Assembly (NCBI GenBank): GCA_963978895.1
Contig: OZ022244.1
Coordinates: 2,695,020-2,759,019 of the forward strand
Direction of reading: 5' to 3'
DNA length: 64,000 bases
From: Erpobdella octoculata
Taxonomy: Eukaryota > Annelida > Clitellata > Hirudinida > Erpobdellidae
The notes under the pieces: model-generated
The model's input: only the letters and a program-made list of their open reading frames with translations
What the model was told of the DNA's origin: nothing
The model's database searches: none
Shown: piece by piece, positions 23,475 through 63,002 of the stretch
Position numbering within the stretch: the first letter of the stretch is position 1
Layout: each line of letters opens with the position of its first letter
Translations under genes and position numbers: made by a program

Positions 23475-24671
23475 CAGGCCCGTAGGCAGGATTTAGTGAG
23501 TGGGGGGGCTATGAAAATTAGTAGGGGGGCTACTGACGAACGAAGGCACCAAAGAAGCCTGACCGCGAGCGCCGCAGGTGCGAAACCCCTCGCGATAAGG
23601 AGATTCGCCAAAGCATTTTGTAGCATTTGACAAAAAATTGCATCCAAAGTTTGTCAGCTAAGCTGAATTAGCTTCTTTCTCTGTTCTAAAACTGTAAGAT
23701 TAAAGTTATTATAATATTGTAAGACTACGTCCAAGCACTGATTAGGAAACTCATGACAATTTTCGTGTGTAAAACATGAATGTGTAGTAGCTTGAAATGA
23801 AAAACTAAACTAAAAAGTCCATTTCATTATAATATGGTTTGATCACTGTCAAGACAATTATTTGAATCCGATTTTATTTTATTGCATTTTTGGTATTTGA
23901 TAGGTATCCATATCAATTGCTTTACAGAGCGATTTTTTAAATGCCAGAAGTACAAGTTTGCTCTTTCTCTCATGGGACATTGATCTTCTCTGTGGTCGTA
24001 GTACTCGTGTTAGACAAGAAAATGAATTCTCACAAGTGGCAATCGAGATGTCAAGAGTCATTGCAGCTGAATAGAATAGTGCCAATTTAGAGTAGGAAAT
24101 GCATCTTTATAGTCCAGCATAGAATTCATCACTTTCTGGAGACTGCAGCCTGGTTGAAATTTGTTTTTTAGAAACCTACTTCTAATGAGAACCTCGTCTG
24201 CAATATATTTTTCAACATCGTCATGCCTGTCTTGTTTTAGCAGTTGGGTCAACGGTTTAAGGTCGTTGACATCTAAAAACTTGTCTGATGTTGGTAAAAT
24301 GGCAGACACTGCATAAGTCAAACCTTTAGAATAACTTAAATAACTATCAACAAAGCTCTCCATCAACTCTCCTAATATACCATCCAACATGCTAAAATAA
24401 ACAGCACAAAGCTGATTCTACTCTAGTGAACACTATAGTGCTCATTACAGAATCACGTAGCGTGCTAATCTGTACTTTTGCTCTTTTTTGGTATGGGTTT
24501 TACCAATTATTCATTCTACAGGCATGCAAATTATTATTATTAATTTTATATTTAAATTTACCTTTATTTATTTATTTTTATTTAATTGTATTTAAAATTT
24601 TAGTGGGGGGGGGGCTTACATTTTTAGTGGGGGGGCTGCAGCCCCCCAGCCCCCCGCTAGCTACTGGCCTG
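23475..24671 (-). mobile_element. hAT element, internally deleted, with 8-bp target duplication
   Basis: Terminal inverted repeats start CAGGCCCGTAGGCAGG on the left and CAGGCCAGTAGCTAGC on the right (reverse complement). Both lead into G-runs. TAAACTAG flanks both sides (23467-23474 and 24672-24679), the 8 bp expected of hAT. M1 has the same upstream region without the element (about 18085-18105). About 1.2 kb, too short for a full transposase. Confidence 0.9.
23879..24390 (-). pseudogene. hAT transposase C-terminal remnant
   Basis: Two frames, 24390-24058 and 24085-23879, slightly overlapping in different phases. The second has DISIATCENSFSCLTRVLR followed by SKLVLLAF, the CExSFS..LxR signature of the hAT dimerisation region in ZMYM1-like transposases. 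The first is a Lys/Asp/Leu-rich helical stretch of the kind preceding it. It is broken and truncated, so not a working transposase. Confidence 0.65.
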
Positions 24672-24679
24672 TAAACTAG

Positions 24680-25574
24680 GTAGGTAGCTGAAGGTATTTA
24701 CGATGTGGCCATGTTGATCGCTTTCAAAATAAACAAATATCAATATATGACGTGGCGCGAAAATTATTTGAGATTTAGTTTCAACAACAATATTCAGACG
24801 ACAAGAAATATTTAAAAGAAACGTTTTAATTTAATTTTAAAAAAATACTTAATTACTTTATTATTATTATTTATTTTTAATCTTTTTAAAAAATAACAGA
24901 AAGCTAAACATCAAGAAGTGCATTGAAATCCATTCGATATACTACGAGAACTTTTGTAATTTTTTTACTCCAATTACTTTTTGTCTTGCGAATGTCGTTT
25001 TTGGTGATCGAAAAAAATGAAACAATTCCGTGTTGGTTGTTCACACTCACACGCACATACTCACAAATGGCTTCACACACACATTAAATGACACACTTAC
25101 ACATGGAACACACATACACAAAATATGTTTGCAATGACTGGCTGATTGATTTGATTATCAGATGGATTTGTCATTATTTTTAATTTAAAACAAAAAAAAT
25201 TATTTTTAAATTAAACATCAGTATTTTTTGCTCTCACTTTTGTGTATAAAAATTTAATCCTCTTACAAAACAAGATAAGTGTAGCATTTTTATGAATTAT
25301 TTTTTTTGTTGCGTGTTTCTGAGAGTAACGTGACATGTGTATCTGCACTCATGTGGGTGCATGTGTATGACTTTTACGAATTAATTTTTTGTTATTTACT
25401 TACGAATTCTCCTTAATAAAGTAAATTGATTACACTTCAGTTTGCGTGACGGTTGTCATAGCGGTTGTTATAATTTAATTATAAATTAATTTATGTTTCA
25501 TTTAGTTTGAAGAAAAAAATTTTCCTCTCTTTACAATCGCTGACCGAAACGTTAAAACCATAAAACACCAAAGG

Positions 25575-25618
<44 letters not shown>

Positions 25619-25863
25619 CTCCATTGTTCATCATGCTCTTCAAAGGAAAACCAGAGGCCTATTCAAGTCTTTTGTCTAAAAAATAAAATTAATAACTGCT
25701 TATAACAAGTATTAAACTAATCAAACAATATCAAATAATATAAAAAAAATTTGGTCTGCTGGACGAAGAGTCCAAAAATTAACAATCTGCAGATAAGACA
25801 TTCACTGTAAAACAATTTAGAGAAGAAGAATAAGACAACAATGATTCAAAAATTTTTACTTAC
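24680..25863. other. Non-coding stretch upstream of M2 and downstream of the M3 transmembrane exon
   Basis: 24680-24800 matches the M-gene upstream region. Then AT-rich sequence, a cacaca-rich patch (25045-25130), and a short (TA)n(TG)n at 25577-25618. A stretch near 25500-25570 (cgctgaccgaaacgtt) resembles 37430-37480, so it is a dispersed repeat. No gene seen. Confidence 0.5.
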
Positions 25864-53863
<28,000 letters not shown>

Positions 53864-53947
53864 AATGTATTAGACAATCTATAAATTCAAGTTATTTACG
53901 ATGTTTTGCTATATTCACGATGTGTAGTCATGCTGGTCGCTTTCAAA

Positions 53948-53982
53948 ATAAACAAATATCAATATATGACGTTGCGCGAATT
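53948..53982 (-). promoter_or_regulatory. Conserved upstream block of the M genes (M3 copy)
   Basis: Same block as at 18700-18745, here 85-120 bp upstream of the M3 start codon, with an atatatga core that could serve as a TATA-like element. Confidence 0.3.
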
Positions 53983-54047
53983 CAAAGTTTTCAGTCAAAA
54001 ATATTTTCACTTTTTAGCTACTGTTTAATACAATTTAAATTGAATTT

Positions 54048-54967
54048 AATAATAATAATAATAATAATACGGAATTTATCAAGCGCCAAGGCACGCGACT
54101 GAGGCGCCTTCGGATAACCTAAAAATTGCATCGTTCAAAGGCTAATTCAAAATAAAAGGTTTTAAGTTTAGTTTTAAAGGAAGCGACGGATCCACAGTTT
54201 CGAATTTTGGCTGGCAATGCATTCCAGACGATTGGCGATGCGTGTCGAAAGGATCTCGCACCGATATTGTTGTTAGCTTTTGTCCGTGCGAGTTCAGGAG
54301 CTGTGGATGAGCGGAGCGGTCTTTGGATGGTTCTGTTGTGAAGGAGTTGGTGAAGATATGTGGGCGATGAACAAAACCGAATTTTGTACGTTATCAGAGC
54401 GATGTTGTACAAAATTCGATAGTGTACCGGCAGCCAGTGAATTTTGAAAAGACGGAATGAAGACGACGACGATGACAGAGATGACGACGACGACAGAGAT
54501 GACGACGACGACAGAGATGACGACGAATCCAAAGGGTAGACTCCAAGGACCACTTTAGCAGCCCTATTCATCATTCTCTGGAGACGTTTTTGGTGGTTCA
54601 GAGGAATGCCAAAAAGAAGGGAGTTACAATAATCGAGCCTTGACAAGATCAGACAACAAGCCAAGGAGTTGGCGTTTTCCCTCGATAGAAACTTTCTAAC
54701 GTGGGCGATTGCTCTGATCTGATGATGGCATGAACGAATGACTGATGAAACGTGATTTGCAAAAGTGAGACGATTGTCAATCAACACACCAAGGCTTTTT
54801 AGAGTGGGGGAGAAAGGAATTGAGTGTTCTCCAACGGAAAGAGATTTTAAGTTGGAGAGAGCCTTAATCGAGTAACTGGATCTCAACAGAACAACCTCAG
54901 TTTTGGATGTATTGAACTGAAGGTTGTTGTGCAGAAACCAGTGTTCAATGGATCTGATGCAGTCGGT
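54048..54967 (-). mobile_element. L2-type LINE fragment with (ATT)n tail
   Basis: 5'-truncated, - strand. The 3' end reads gcgcttgataaattccg then an (ATT)n tail. The paralogous M1 sequence at 18799-18801 runs through without it, so the insertion followed the duplication. Confidence 0.85.
54119..54886 (-). pseudogene. L2-type ORF2 C-terminal part with Ser-rich expansion
   Basis: Contains FSPTLKSLGVLIDNRLTFAN, LDYCNSLLFGIPLNHQKR and, at the end, IVWNALPAKIRNCGSVASFK, the thumb and C-terminal region of an L2-clade reverse transcriptase. A tandem expansion of a 15-bp unit (cgacgacgacagaga) adds repeated SSSSL blocks in frame after GVYPLD. The YADD core and the endonuclease lie outside this truncated copy. 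Confidence 0.75.
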
Positions 54968-55184
54968 AAAATAACAGTAATATTATTCAATTAATTTATA
55001 AAAATGATAGAATTCCGAAAACGACTATTAAAAAGTTATTTGAGATTTAGTTTCTATTTAGCCACATATTAATGAAAAATATTGATTTTATACAAAATTA
55101 GCGGAGTTTGATTTTATACAAAATGAAACTAGAATATTATTTCTATGTTTTTTGTTCAACTTTAATTATATACAGATATATACA

Positions 55185-55374
55185 GGGTTGGCCAAAAAAA
55201 GTGAGATAGTTTCAGACATTCAAATATAATTATCTCAAATTTAGACAAAATATTTCCAAACAAAGAATTACAATATTGCAATGTTAACGGAAATATATGT
55301 GTTTGGAAATTTTCAAGCAAATTGGACTTGTAGAAGTGGTCAAAAAATCGATTACAAAACAGGCCTACAATGTA
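55185..55374. mobile_element. Eroded copy of the mariner-type MITE
   Basis: The left end is tacagggttggccaaaaaaa. The right end is damaged (ggcctacaatgta). Paralogous to 19013-19227. Confidence 0.55.
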
Positions 55375-55404
55375 TGTGTATATATACTTATATATATATA
55401 TATA

Positions 55405-55516
55405 TGGCTGCTAACACTTACTAGATCTTTCTGATTATCTATTCTTAATATAAATTTGTTTGCTTATGATATAATAAAGAAGGAAATAGAATAAAAACTG
55501 ATCTATATATATATAC

Positions 55517-55551
<35 letters not shown>

Positions 55552-55612
55552 CACATACATATATATATATACGCCCATATATATATATTTAAACAAACAT
55601 ATATATATAACA
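55405..55612 (-). repeat. 3' LTR of the Gypsy element
   Basis: About 208 bp, TG..CA bounded, with TA-rich interruptions absent from or expanded in the other LTR. Confidence 0.75.
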
Positions 55613-55623
55613 CCTCCCCCTCT

Positions 55624-58600
55624 TTATAGAAAATTATATGATTTTCTACTGGGGTCCAGTACTATCCGTTTTGGAGGGTTGCAATAACGTTTAGGTCTTG
55701 CCTCTGGTTCTATTCCTGTTGGAATGTGTGACAATTCCTCCGGATTGGCTTCATTATCTATATGGCTCGGAACATGGTCTCCTTGTCTATTCTCTCCATC
55801 CTCATTCTCCGTAAGCCGAGGGGTTGCGTTTATGTCTGGTTCCAACATCTCTTCCTCTTCTGGGAACACAATTCTTACCGGGGCTTTCTCTTTATCACTT
55901 TTATCTTGAAGGGGCACTGGCATGTCGAAAGTCTGAAACATTTCTTTAAGTGCCCAATCTAAATTCCTTGGTCTTAATTGATTTGTATGCCTTTTTGTAA
56001 TCCTTCTGTCAATCTCGACTTCGTAAACCGTTTTTCCAATTCTTTTAAAAATCTTCCCTGGTATCCATCTGGGATGGTTTGGATTTTTATAATCTCTAGC
56101 GTACACCGCATCTTGTTCTTTAAAAACTCTCGGTCTTGCCCCATTCCTTTCGTCGAACTGTCTCTTCATGCAAGACTTTTTTTCTGAATGCTTTTTGTCT
56201 TTTTTAGTACTTAGTTGTAAGTCTGATAGTGGTGTTCTAATTTGTCTCCCCAAAAAATTTTCTGCGGGAGATTTTTGATGTGGACTAGATGGGCATGGTG
56301 TAGATCTATAACACAACAAAAACTTTTGCACTAATTCCTCGGTAATTCCTTCACCTTTTAGCTTTTGTATGATTCTTTTGAAAGTATCAACAAATCTTTC
56401 TGCTTGACCATTACTTTGTGGATGAAAAGGAGGTATTCGGATATGACTGATAAATTTTGACTGACAAAATCTTTCAAATTCCATAGAAGTAAATTGTGTT
56501 CCGTTATCTGATACCAATGTCTTGGGAAATCCATACCGAGCAAACATTCTGTTCAGCTCGCGAATTGTCGTTGTTGAGGTAGCCGTACTCATTTGTATTA
56601 TTTCTGGCCATTTTGAATATGCGTCCACAACAACCAGAAACATTGAATTCTCCATTGGTCCCGCAAAATCAATGTGAATTCTCTCCCAGGCCTGTGATGG
56701 TTCAGGCCATGGTGACAACGTGTTTTTTATAGGCATTTTAGCTGCTTTTTGACATGCATCACAGGTTTTCACCATACTTTCAATATCTCTATCGATTCCA
56801 TGCCAATACACCGACTGTCTGGCCAGCATTTTCATTCTCGTAATTCCTGGATGGCCCTGATGTAGCATCCTCAATATACGCTGTTGCAGTTTTTTTGGAA
56901 TTACTGCTCTTACACCCATAAATAGAACGCCATCATGTAAAGTCAAATCAGTTGCTTTACTTTGGAATGCATTCCAGTTTGATCCAGGTTTAACTTTTGG
57001 CCAAAATCCTTTTTTAATGATCTCACTTAACTCTCTGAGTTCAGAGTCTTCTTCTGTCATAATTTGAATATCTTTCTTACTAACAGGTAATTGTCTCATC
57101 GTATCCTCTTGTATCATTGTGATGTCTTCGTTTACACCTGCTATTATCAAATCCTCATTTGCTGTTGTTTTTTTGGAATCAATGAGTCTTGATAAGGCAT
57201 CAGCTTGACCAAAATTTGCTGTTCGTCGATATTCGATCTCAAAATCATAAGCTAAAAGTATCAGCTCCCATCTCTGTAGTCTGTTTGCAGCGTGTGCAGA
57301 TATTCCTTTTTTTGAACCAAATACTGACAAGAGAGGCTTGTGATCGGTCAAAAGCGTAAACCGCCTTCCGTAAACAAATCTATGGAATTTCCTTACTGCA
57401 AAAACTAGGGCTAAAGCTTCTTTTTCTATTTGGCCGTAATTCTTTTCTGCTTGGGTCAGCGCCCGGCCTGCATGAGCGACTGCTTTTTCTGTTCCATTAC
57501 GAAATCGGTGTGAAATCACTGCTCCAATTCCGTATTCACATGCATCAGCAGCTATTACGATGTCTCTTTTGGGATCATAATGCGTCAGCAATAAATTTGA
57601 TTGTAACACCTTCTTAAGGTTTGTGAAAGATTCCTGGTGTACTCTTAACCATTCAAATTTCTCATTTTTTTCCAATTCATCTAGTGGGCCTCTCATTTGT
57701 CTCATCTTTGGTACAAAAACAGAATAGTAACTAACCATACCCAAAAACGATTTTAACTGTTTCCTGTCTTTTGGTGAGGGCATTTCTACAATTGCTGTTA
57801 TCTTTTCTGGGTCTGGTTTTCGGCCTTCTTTGCTGATAATATGACCTAGAAATTTAATCTCTTTCTTGGCAAAAGAGCACTTGTCCATCTTGACTCTAAA
57901 ACCAAAATCTGAAATCCGTTTGAATAGTTCAAGAACATTCATATTGTGTTCTTCCAATGTTGTGCCGGTCACAATTACATCGTCCAGGTAAGCTGCACAA
58001 CCTTTTAACCCTGAAGTTAAATTATCCATTGTTTCCTGGAAAATACCTGGTGCACTTTTTACTCCAAAGGGAAGTCTCTGGTACTGATATAGACCTTTAG
58101 GAGTGTTGATCGTAACGAGCTCTTTTGACGATTCATCCATTTCCAACTGTAGATATGCATCAGCAAAATCTACTTGAGTAAACCAAGCTCCTTGGTTTAA
58201 TTTTGAAAAAATTTCATCCGGTGTTGGAAGTGGATGTTGGTGCATCTCAAGCGCGTCGTTAAGGCCTGTTTTAAAATCAGCACAGATGCGCACCGTTCCG
58301 CTTTTCTTTGGAACAACCACAATCGGTGCCGCCCAGTGACTGTATTCAACTCTTTTAAGAACTCCTACATTGACCAGTCTTTCAAGTTCCCTAATGGTTA
58401 TTTCTTCGTAAGCAAAAGGTATTTTTCGTGGTCTGCAAAATTTTGGCTGAGACTCTGACTTAAGGAGCAATCTTGCCTTCTTTTTACTGCAATGGCCCAA
58501 TTCTTCCTTGAAAACATTTGGAAACTCTGTTTGTAAACGAACAGCTAAACTGGTTTCTTCCTGCGAAGGCTTTTCTGCAACAGAACAACAGATTGCATCA

Positions 58601-60009
58601 AACGCTTTTATCATTGGTGGAAGTTGATCCATCCATTCAATTCCTAGAAGCTGTGTCGTATTTTTGGCCACAAAACAGCGTCCATTGCCTGTGAATCCTG
58701 CGCACGAAAATTTGGTTTGAAATTCACCTAGTACTTGAATTTCAGTACCGTTTGCAGCACCAATTTTTGTTGTTGCCTTATCTAGCCGTGGTGAACCAAT
58801 CTTCACCCAAGTTTTTGTACTGATGATTGTGACATCGGCTCCGGAGTCCAGTTGCATCTTAATTTCGACATCACCAAATTTCACAGTGGTGTATCTTCTA
58901 TTGGCTGCTATAACTGTTCGCTTGCTGGGAATTGTTCTGACTTGCCGTATTTCGTGTCGCCTATACGACGGACTTGGACTCCTCCTTAAACTTGGACTTC
59001 TCTTTCTACTGAAAAATCTTTTGGGACTTCTATCATCAGTTCTGCAGTTGGCAGCAAAATGTCCCGGTTTTCCACAGCGAAAACAAACATTTTTGTTTAC
59101 GGATGAACCCCGGATTTCTTGGCTGGAAGATTTTTTAGGCGATTTCTCTGTATAGTGATTAACCTTATTAACTAAGGTTTCTGAAATCATCATTTGTTCT
59201 GTATGTAACAGTTTTATCTTTTCACATTCTTCAATAAGTTCTTCCAGTGAGCACTCTTGTTCTACCATGAGCAGTAATTTGTGCTTAATGTTTAAATATT
59301 TCGGATCCTTCAATCCCCATATAAAATGTAAGCACATACTGGCTTCTTTTGTAAAATTTTCCCATTGTGCTTCGTTGCACAGCCTGTTCACCCTTGTGCC
59401 GAATGCCCTGAAAGTCTCTGAGTCCCTTATTTGGACGTTTTCAAAATCAAACCGTCTTTGATGAATGCTTTTTTTATTGCCAAACAGTTTTTCTAACCAA
59501 CCTTTTGTCTCTTCATAGTTTAGATTCTCGATTGTTCTCGGCAATATACTACCCTTAAGTAGTGTGTATTCGTTTTGTTGAAGCTTCCCGGTCAGAGTTG
59601 CTCTTTTTTCTTTATCGCTCATTGATTCGCCTCCGACTGACTGAACAGCTTCTTCAAATCGCCCAATCCAATCAGTGAATGTAAGGCCTTGATCTGGATC
59701 GTAAACAAATTGCTCAATTCGTTTGTAGAGGTCTGGTCTTACTTTGACGGAATTATTGTCCTGTATCATTGAGATTAGCTGAAGAAATTTTTTTTCAGTT
59801 TCTTCTTTTTCAATTCTCTTTTCTTCTTTTTCTCGAGCTTCCCTCTCAAGTTTCTCTTCTTTTTCTCGAGCTTCCCTCTCAAGTTTCTCTTCTTTTTCTC
59901 GAGCTTCCCTCTCAAGTTTTTCTTCTTTTTCTCGAGCCTCTTTTTCAATTAGAAACTTAAGCAATTGTGCTATGTTTGAATCTTGGTCCTTTGACATCCT
60001 CGTCGTCAA
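55624..60009 (-). CDS. Gypsy Gag-Pol polyprotein (1461 aa)
   Basis: One frame encodes Gag and Pol without a shift or stop. Residues 20-70 form a highly charged coiled coil of four near-identical EKEEKLEREAR units. A Gag region follows (FEEAVQSVGG..WLEKLFGN), then the zinc knuckle CFRCGKPGHFAANC (about 307-320), aspartic protease LDSGADVTIIS (about 385), reverse transcriptase with AAYLDDVIVTG (about 675), RNase H with LTDHKPLLSVFG (about 888) and integrase. The integrase has the HHCC finger (HPGITRMKML..CDAC, about 1048-1085) and DDE residues in IHIDFAGP, VSDNGTQFT and NGQAERFVDTF. The C-terminal tail has FKRIGKTVYEVE. All catalytic motifs are present, so this copy may be active or recently so. 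Confidence 0.92.
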   Translation of the reverse strand: MTTRMSKDQDSNIAQLLKFLIEKEAREKEEKLEREAREKEEKLEREAREKEEKLEREAREKEEKRIEKEETEKKFLQLISMIQDNNSVKVRPDLYKRIEQFVYDPDQGLTFTDWIGRFEEAVQSVGGESMSDKEKRATLTGKLQQNEYTLLKGSILPRTIENLNYEETKGWLEKLFGNKKSIHQRRFDFENVQIRDSETFRAFGTRVNRLCNEAQWENFTKEASMCLHFIWGLKDPKYLNIKHKLLLMVEQECSLEELIEECEKIKLLHTEQMMISETLVNKVNHYTEKSPKKSSSQEIRGSSVNKNVCFRCGKPGHFAANCRTDDRSPKRFFSRKRSPSLRRSPSPSYRRHEIRQVRTIPSKRTVIAANRRYTTVKFGDVEIKMQLDSGADVTIISTKTWVKIGSPRLDKATTKIGAANGTEIQVLGEFQTKFSCAGFTGNGRCFVAKNTTQLLGIEWMDQLPPMIKAFDAICCSVAEKPSQEETSLAVRLQTEFPNVFKEELGHCSKKKARLLLKSESQPKFCRPRKIPFAYEEITIRELERLVNVGVLKRVEYSHWAAPIVVVPKKSGTVRICADFKTGLNDALEMHQHPLPTPDEIFSKLNQGAWFTQVDFADAYLQLEMDESSKELVTINTPKGLYQYQRLPFGVKSAPGIFQETMDNLTSGLKGCAAYLDDVIVTGTTLEEHNMNVLELFKRISDFGFRVKMDKCSFAKKEIKFLGHIISKEGRKPDPEKITAIVEMPSPKDRKQLKSFLGMVSYYSVFVPKMRQMRGPLDELEKNEKFEWLRVHQESFTNLKKVLQSNLLLTHYDPKRDIVIAADACEYGIGAVISHRFRNGTEKAVAHAGRALTQAEKNYGQIEKEALALVFAVRKFHRFVYGRRFTLLTDHKPLLSVFGSKKGISAHAANRLQRWELILLAYDFEIEYRRTANFGQADALSRLIDSKKTTANEDLIIAGVNEDITMIQEDTMRQLPVSKKDIQIMTEEDSELRELSEIIKKGFWPKVKPGSNWNAFQSKATDLTLHDGVLFMGVRAVIPKKLQQRILRMLHQGHPGITRMKMLARQSVYWHGIDRDIESMVKTCDACQKAAKMPIKNTLSPWPEPSQAWERIHIDFAGPMENSMFLVVVDAYSKWPEIIQMSTATSTTTIRELNRMFARYGFPKTLVSDNGTQFTSMEFERFCQSKFISHIRIPPFHPQSNGQAERFVDTFKRIIQKLKGEGITEELVQKFLLCYRSTPCPSSPHQKSPAENFLGRQIRTPLSDLQLSTKKDKKHSEKKSCMKRQFDERNGARPRVFKEQDAVYARDYKNPNHPRWIPGKIFKRIGKTVYEVEIDRRITKRHTNQLRPRNLDWALKEMFQTFDMPVPLQDKSDKEKAPVRIVFPEEEEMLEPDINATPRLTENEDGENRQGDHVPSHIDNEANPEELSHIPTGIEPEARPKRYCNPPKRIVLDPSRKSYNFL

Positions 60010-60060
60010 TGTTATATCTTTATTATTCTAATTAAATGGAAATAATATAATCTACTTAAG

Positions 60061-60770
<710 letters not shown>

Positions 60771-60938
60771 CTTGTCAAAGGTCTCGAAATACTTGTCAAA
60801 GGTCTCGAAATACTTGTCAAAGGTCTTGAAATACTTGTCAAAGATCTTGAAATCCTTGTCAAAGATCTTGAAATCCTTGTCAAAGATCTTGAAATCCTTG
60901 TCAAAGATCTTGAAATCCTTGTCGAAGGTCACGAATTT
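60771..60938. repeat. Tandem repeat, 21-bp unit, eight copies
   Basis: The unit is cttgtcaaagatcttgaaat with one extra base. Copies change stepwise from ..ggtctcgaaata to ..gatcttgaaatc. The unit length is a multiple of three, so it is open on both strands (VKDLEIL and DKDFKIF repeats). No start context or flanking gene suggests a real protein. Confidence 0.9.
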
Positions 60939-61046
60939 TAGGTCAATTAAGATCTCGAGACATGGTATCCTTGACACTTGCGTCTACAAAACTTGTCATA
61001 AATGCCTCGTCGTAAAAAAGCGATAAATAAATTAATGAATTGAACA

Positions 61047-61233
61047 GTGGCGGATTTGGGAATTCCTAGTGGGGATGCAATTACGCAAAATGCAATTTAT
61101 TTTCTGAAGACTTTCAAACTTTCTCCTCACAAAAAACCTGATGACAGAGGAAATTAGCCATAGGTATTTTGCCAAAAATTTGGTTCATAATCTGGTGGGG
61201 TTCACTCCCATGCCCATACTGGAACCGTCCCTG
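61047..61233. mobile_element. Possible MITE with imperfect CAG ends
   Basis: Left end cagtggcggatttggg. Right end, reverse complemented, cagggacggttccag. No matching 8-bp flanks. Low confidence. Confidence 0.3.
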
Positions 61234-61860
61234 TAGACCCTGTGTCTAAGTAAACTGGAAGATTATTATTAAAGCTTGCGTGAGATTGGAAAGACTTCTG
61301 CACAACTTTTTACCATAACAATCAAGGCGCCCATTTCCCCAAAAAGCCCTACGGGTATTAGTCACCCCGGCATGATTCTAACCATCAACTCTCTGATCTA
61401 AAGGTTAACGCCCACCATTATAGAACACACGCATCAATTAGGTAGTCCTCGAAAATTTGTCTGATGACAGTGACTGGTAGGGCAATGACCTAAATCTTCT
61501 TGGCAAGTCTGGAAAGATGCCTAAAGACCAACATTTTCTTCTTTTTTTTATAAGTTTTTTATGTATTTTTTTTATTTACTCTTATATTTTCTATAGTTTT
61601 TCCACATGCCTAGCGAATAATCGAAAAATAACCTAAAATGAAAACGAAAGTTCTCTTCAACTGGAAAAACATTTATTTTTTATATCTTTCAAAAAAAATC
61701 ATTTTAAACGACCGACAATTAACAATCGTATCGACAACTATGGTCACAAAAGAAAAACGTGTTAACCACCAACAGCGACAACAGTTCAAATATGCAAAGT
61801 CAGTGACGTCATACAATTCGAGGCCAAACATCACGACGTGTACGTGTGTGCGTGGATGAT
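61234..61860. other. Non-coding stretch
   Basis: No recognisable exon or repeat; less AT-rich near 61330-61500. Confidence 0.45.
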
Positions 61861-62030
61861 TAAGTGATGATGATGATGATGAGGATAATGATAATGATGG
61901 TAATGATAATTATGATAATGATGATAATGATGATAATGGCGGTAATGATGATAATGATGGTAATAGTAATTATGGTAATGATAATGGTAATGGTTACTAT
62001 AATGATGAAGATGATTATGGAACTGATGTT
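61861..62030. repeat. (GATAAT/GATGAT)n low-complexity array
   Basis: Irregular ATG/ATAATG repeat. The Ile/Thr-rich reverse frame over it is an artefact. Confidence 0.9.
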
Positions 62031-62155
62031 ATATGAGTGATTGTGCGTGTGGTAGTGATTACGATGATGTGTACGAGTCAATAATATGTGAGCGTGACGA
62101 TGATGATAATGATGACGATATGTATCTGTTGTATGTGTGTGTGTGTATGCTTTAG

Positions 62156-62209
62156 TTATGACGATGATGTCGATGAACCTACAACGAAAAAACCACGTCT
62201 GCCAGAAGA
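62156..62209 (+). CDS. Possible small exon of an unknown gene
   Basis: Flanked by gctttag and gtaaat, reading SYDDDVDEPTTKKPRLPEE. The KKPR run resembles a nuclear localisation signal after an acidic stretch. No neighbouring exon was found, so this is tentative. Confidence 0.25.
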
Positions 62210-63000
62210 AGTAAATCATGTAACTTCAATCCTTTTCTTTGTGAAAATGAAGTTCAGCATTCCCTCCCTTCCTCTCTCCCCCCCCCTCTCTCTCTCTCTT
62301 CCTCACCCTCTCTCTCTTTTAAACCAGCCTTCTTTTTATCTGATTTCTTAACAATCACAATAAAACATTCCACCAACGTGGCAAATTTTCCACAAGAAAT
62401 GTTTCATTCTCAAAATTATGAAATAAAAACGAATTGGAAAAAAAGTAGTTACAATTGCAAGAAAAAACCCACCAGAGGTTGTAAAAGTTTACAACCGTAA
62501 TTACAAAATCACATTTACAGGAATTACTTTACAACTGAGAAATGTAACGATTACGCACTACTTAACATCCCGGTAATTAGCGCACACTGTACTCAAATTC
62601 GCGTTTTAGTTGTAAAAGATCAATGATTTCGCTAAAGTTACCTGTAAGTGTGTAGATAACGTAAAGAAAATGTAAACTATAAATATTGTCGTAAAGAATG
62701 TAAAAACGTAACTCTATTCTGTATTATAGTTCGTCAATGTGGGAATAGGAATGTTAGAACAGGTTGTATGTGTAAAGAATGAAAACTTTACTCGGAGGTC
62801 GACAATAATGGCAGATTTACAAATATTTTTACAAGTTGTAATTCAAAAGAAACTTTACAAAAATGACCAACAAAACTGAAACTAACAATTAAATGAAAGC
62901 ATTTCCTTTTAGAGGCAGTGACCCTGTAAAAGACCCAATTGACCCAAGACAGATTCTAATAGTTCGACTATCTTTTTTCACACGCAAAAGGTCAACAATT
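62210..63000. other. Non-coding stretch with a CT-rich patch
   Basis: 62265-62325 is a (CT)n-rich pyrimidine tract. The rest is AT-rich without identifiable features. Confidence 0.5.
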
Positions 63001-63002
63001 TC

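Noticed and set aside
61860..62219. 119-codon Ile/Thr-rich frame
   Set aside because: Low-complexity GATAAT array.
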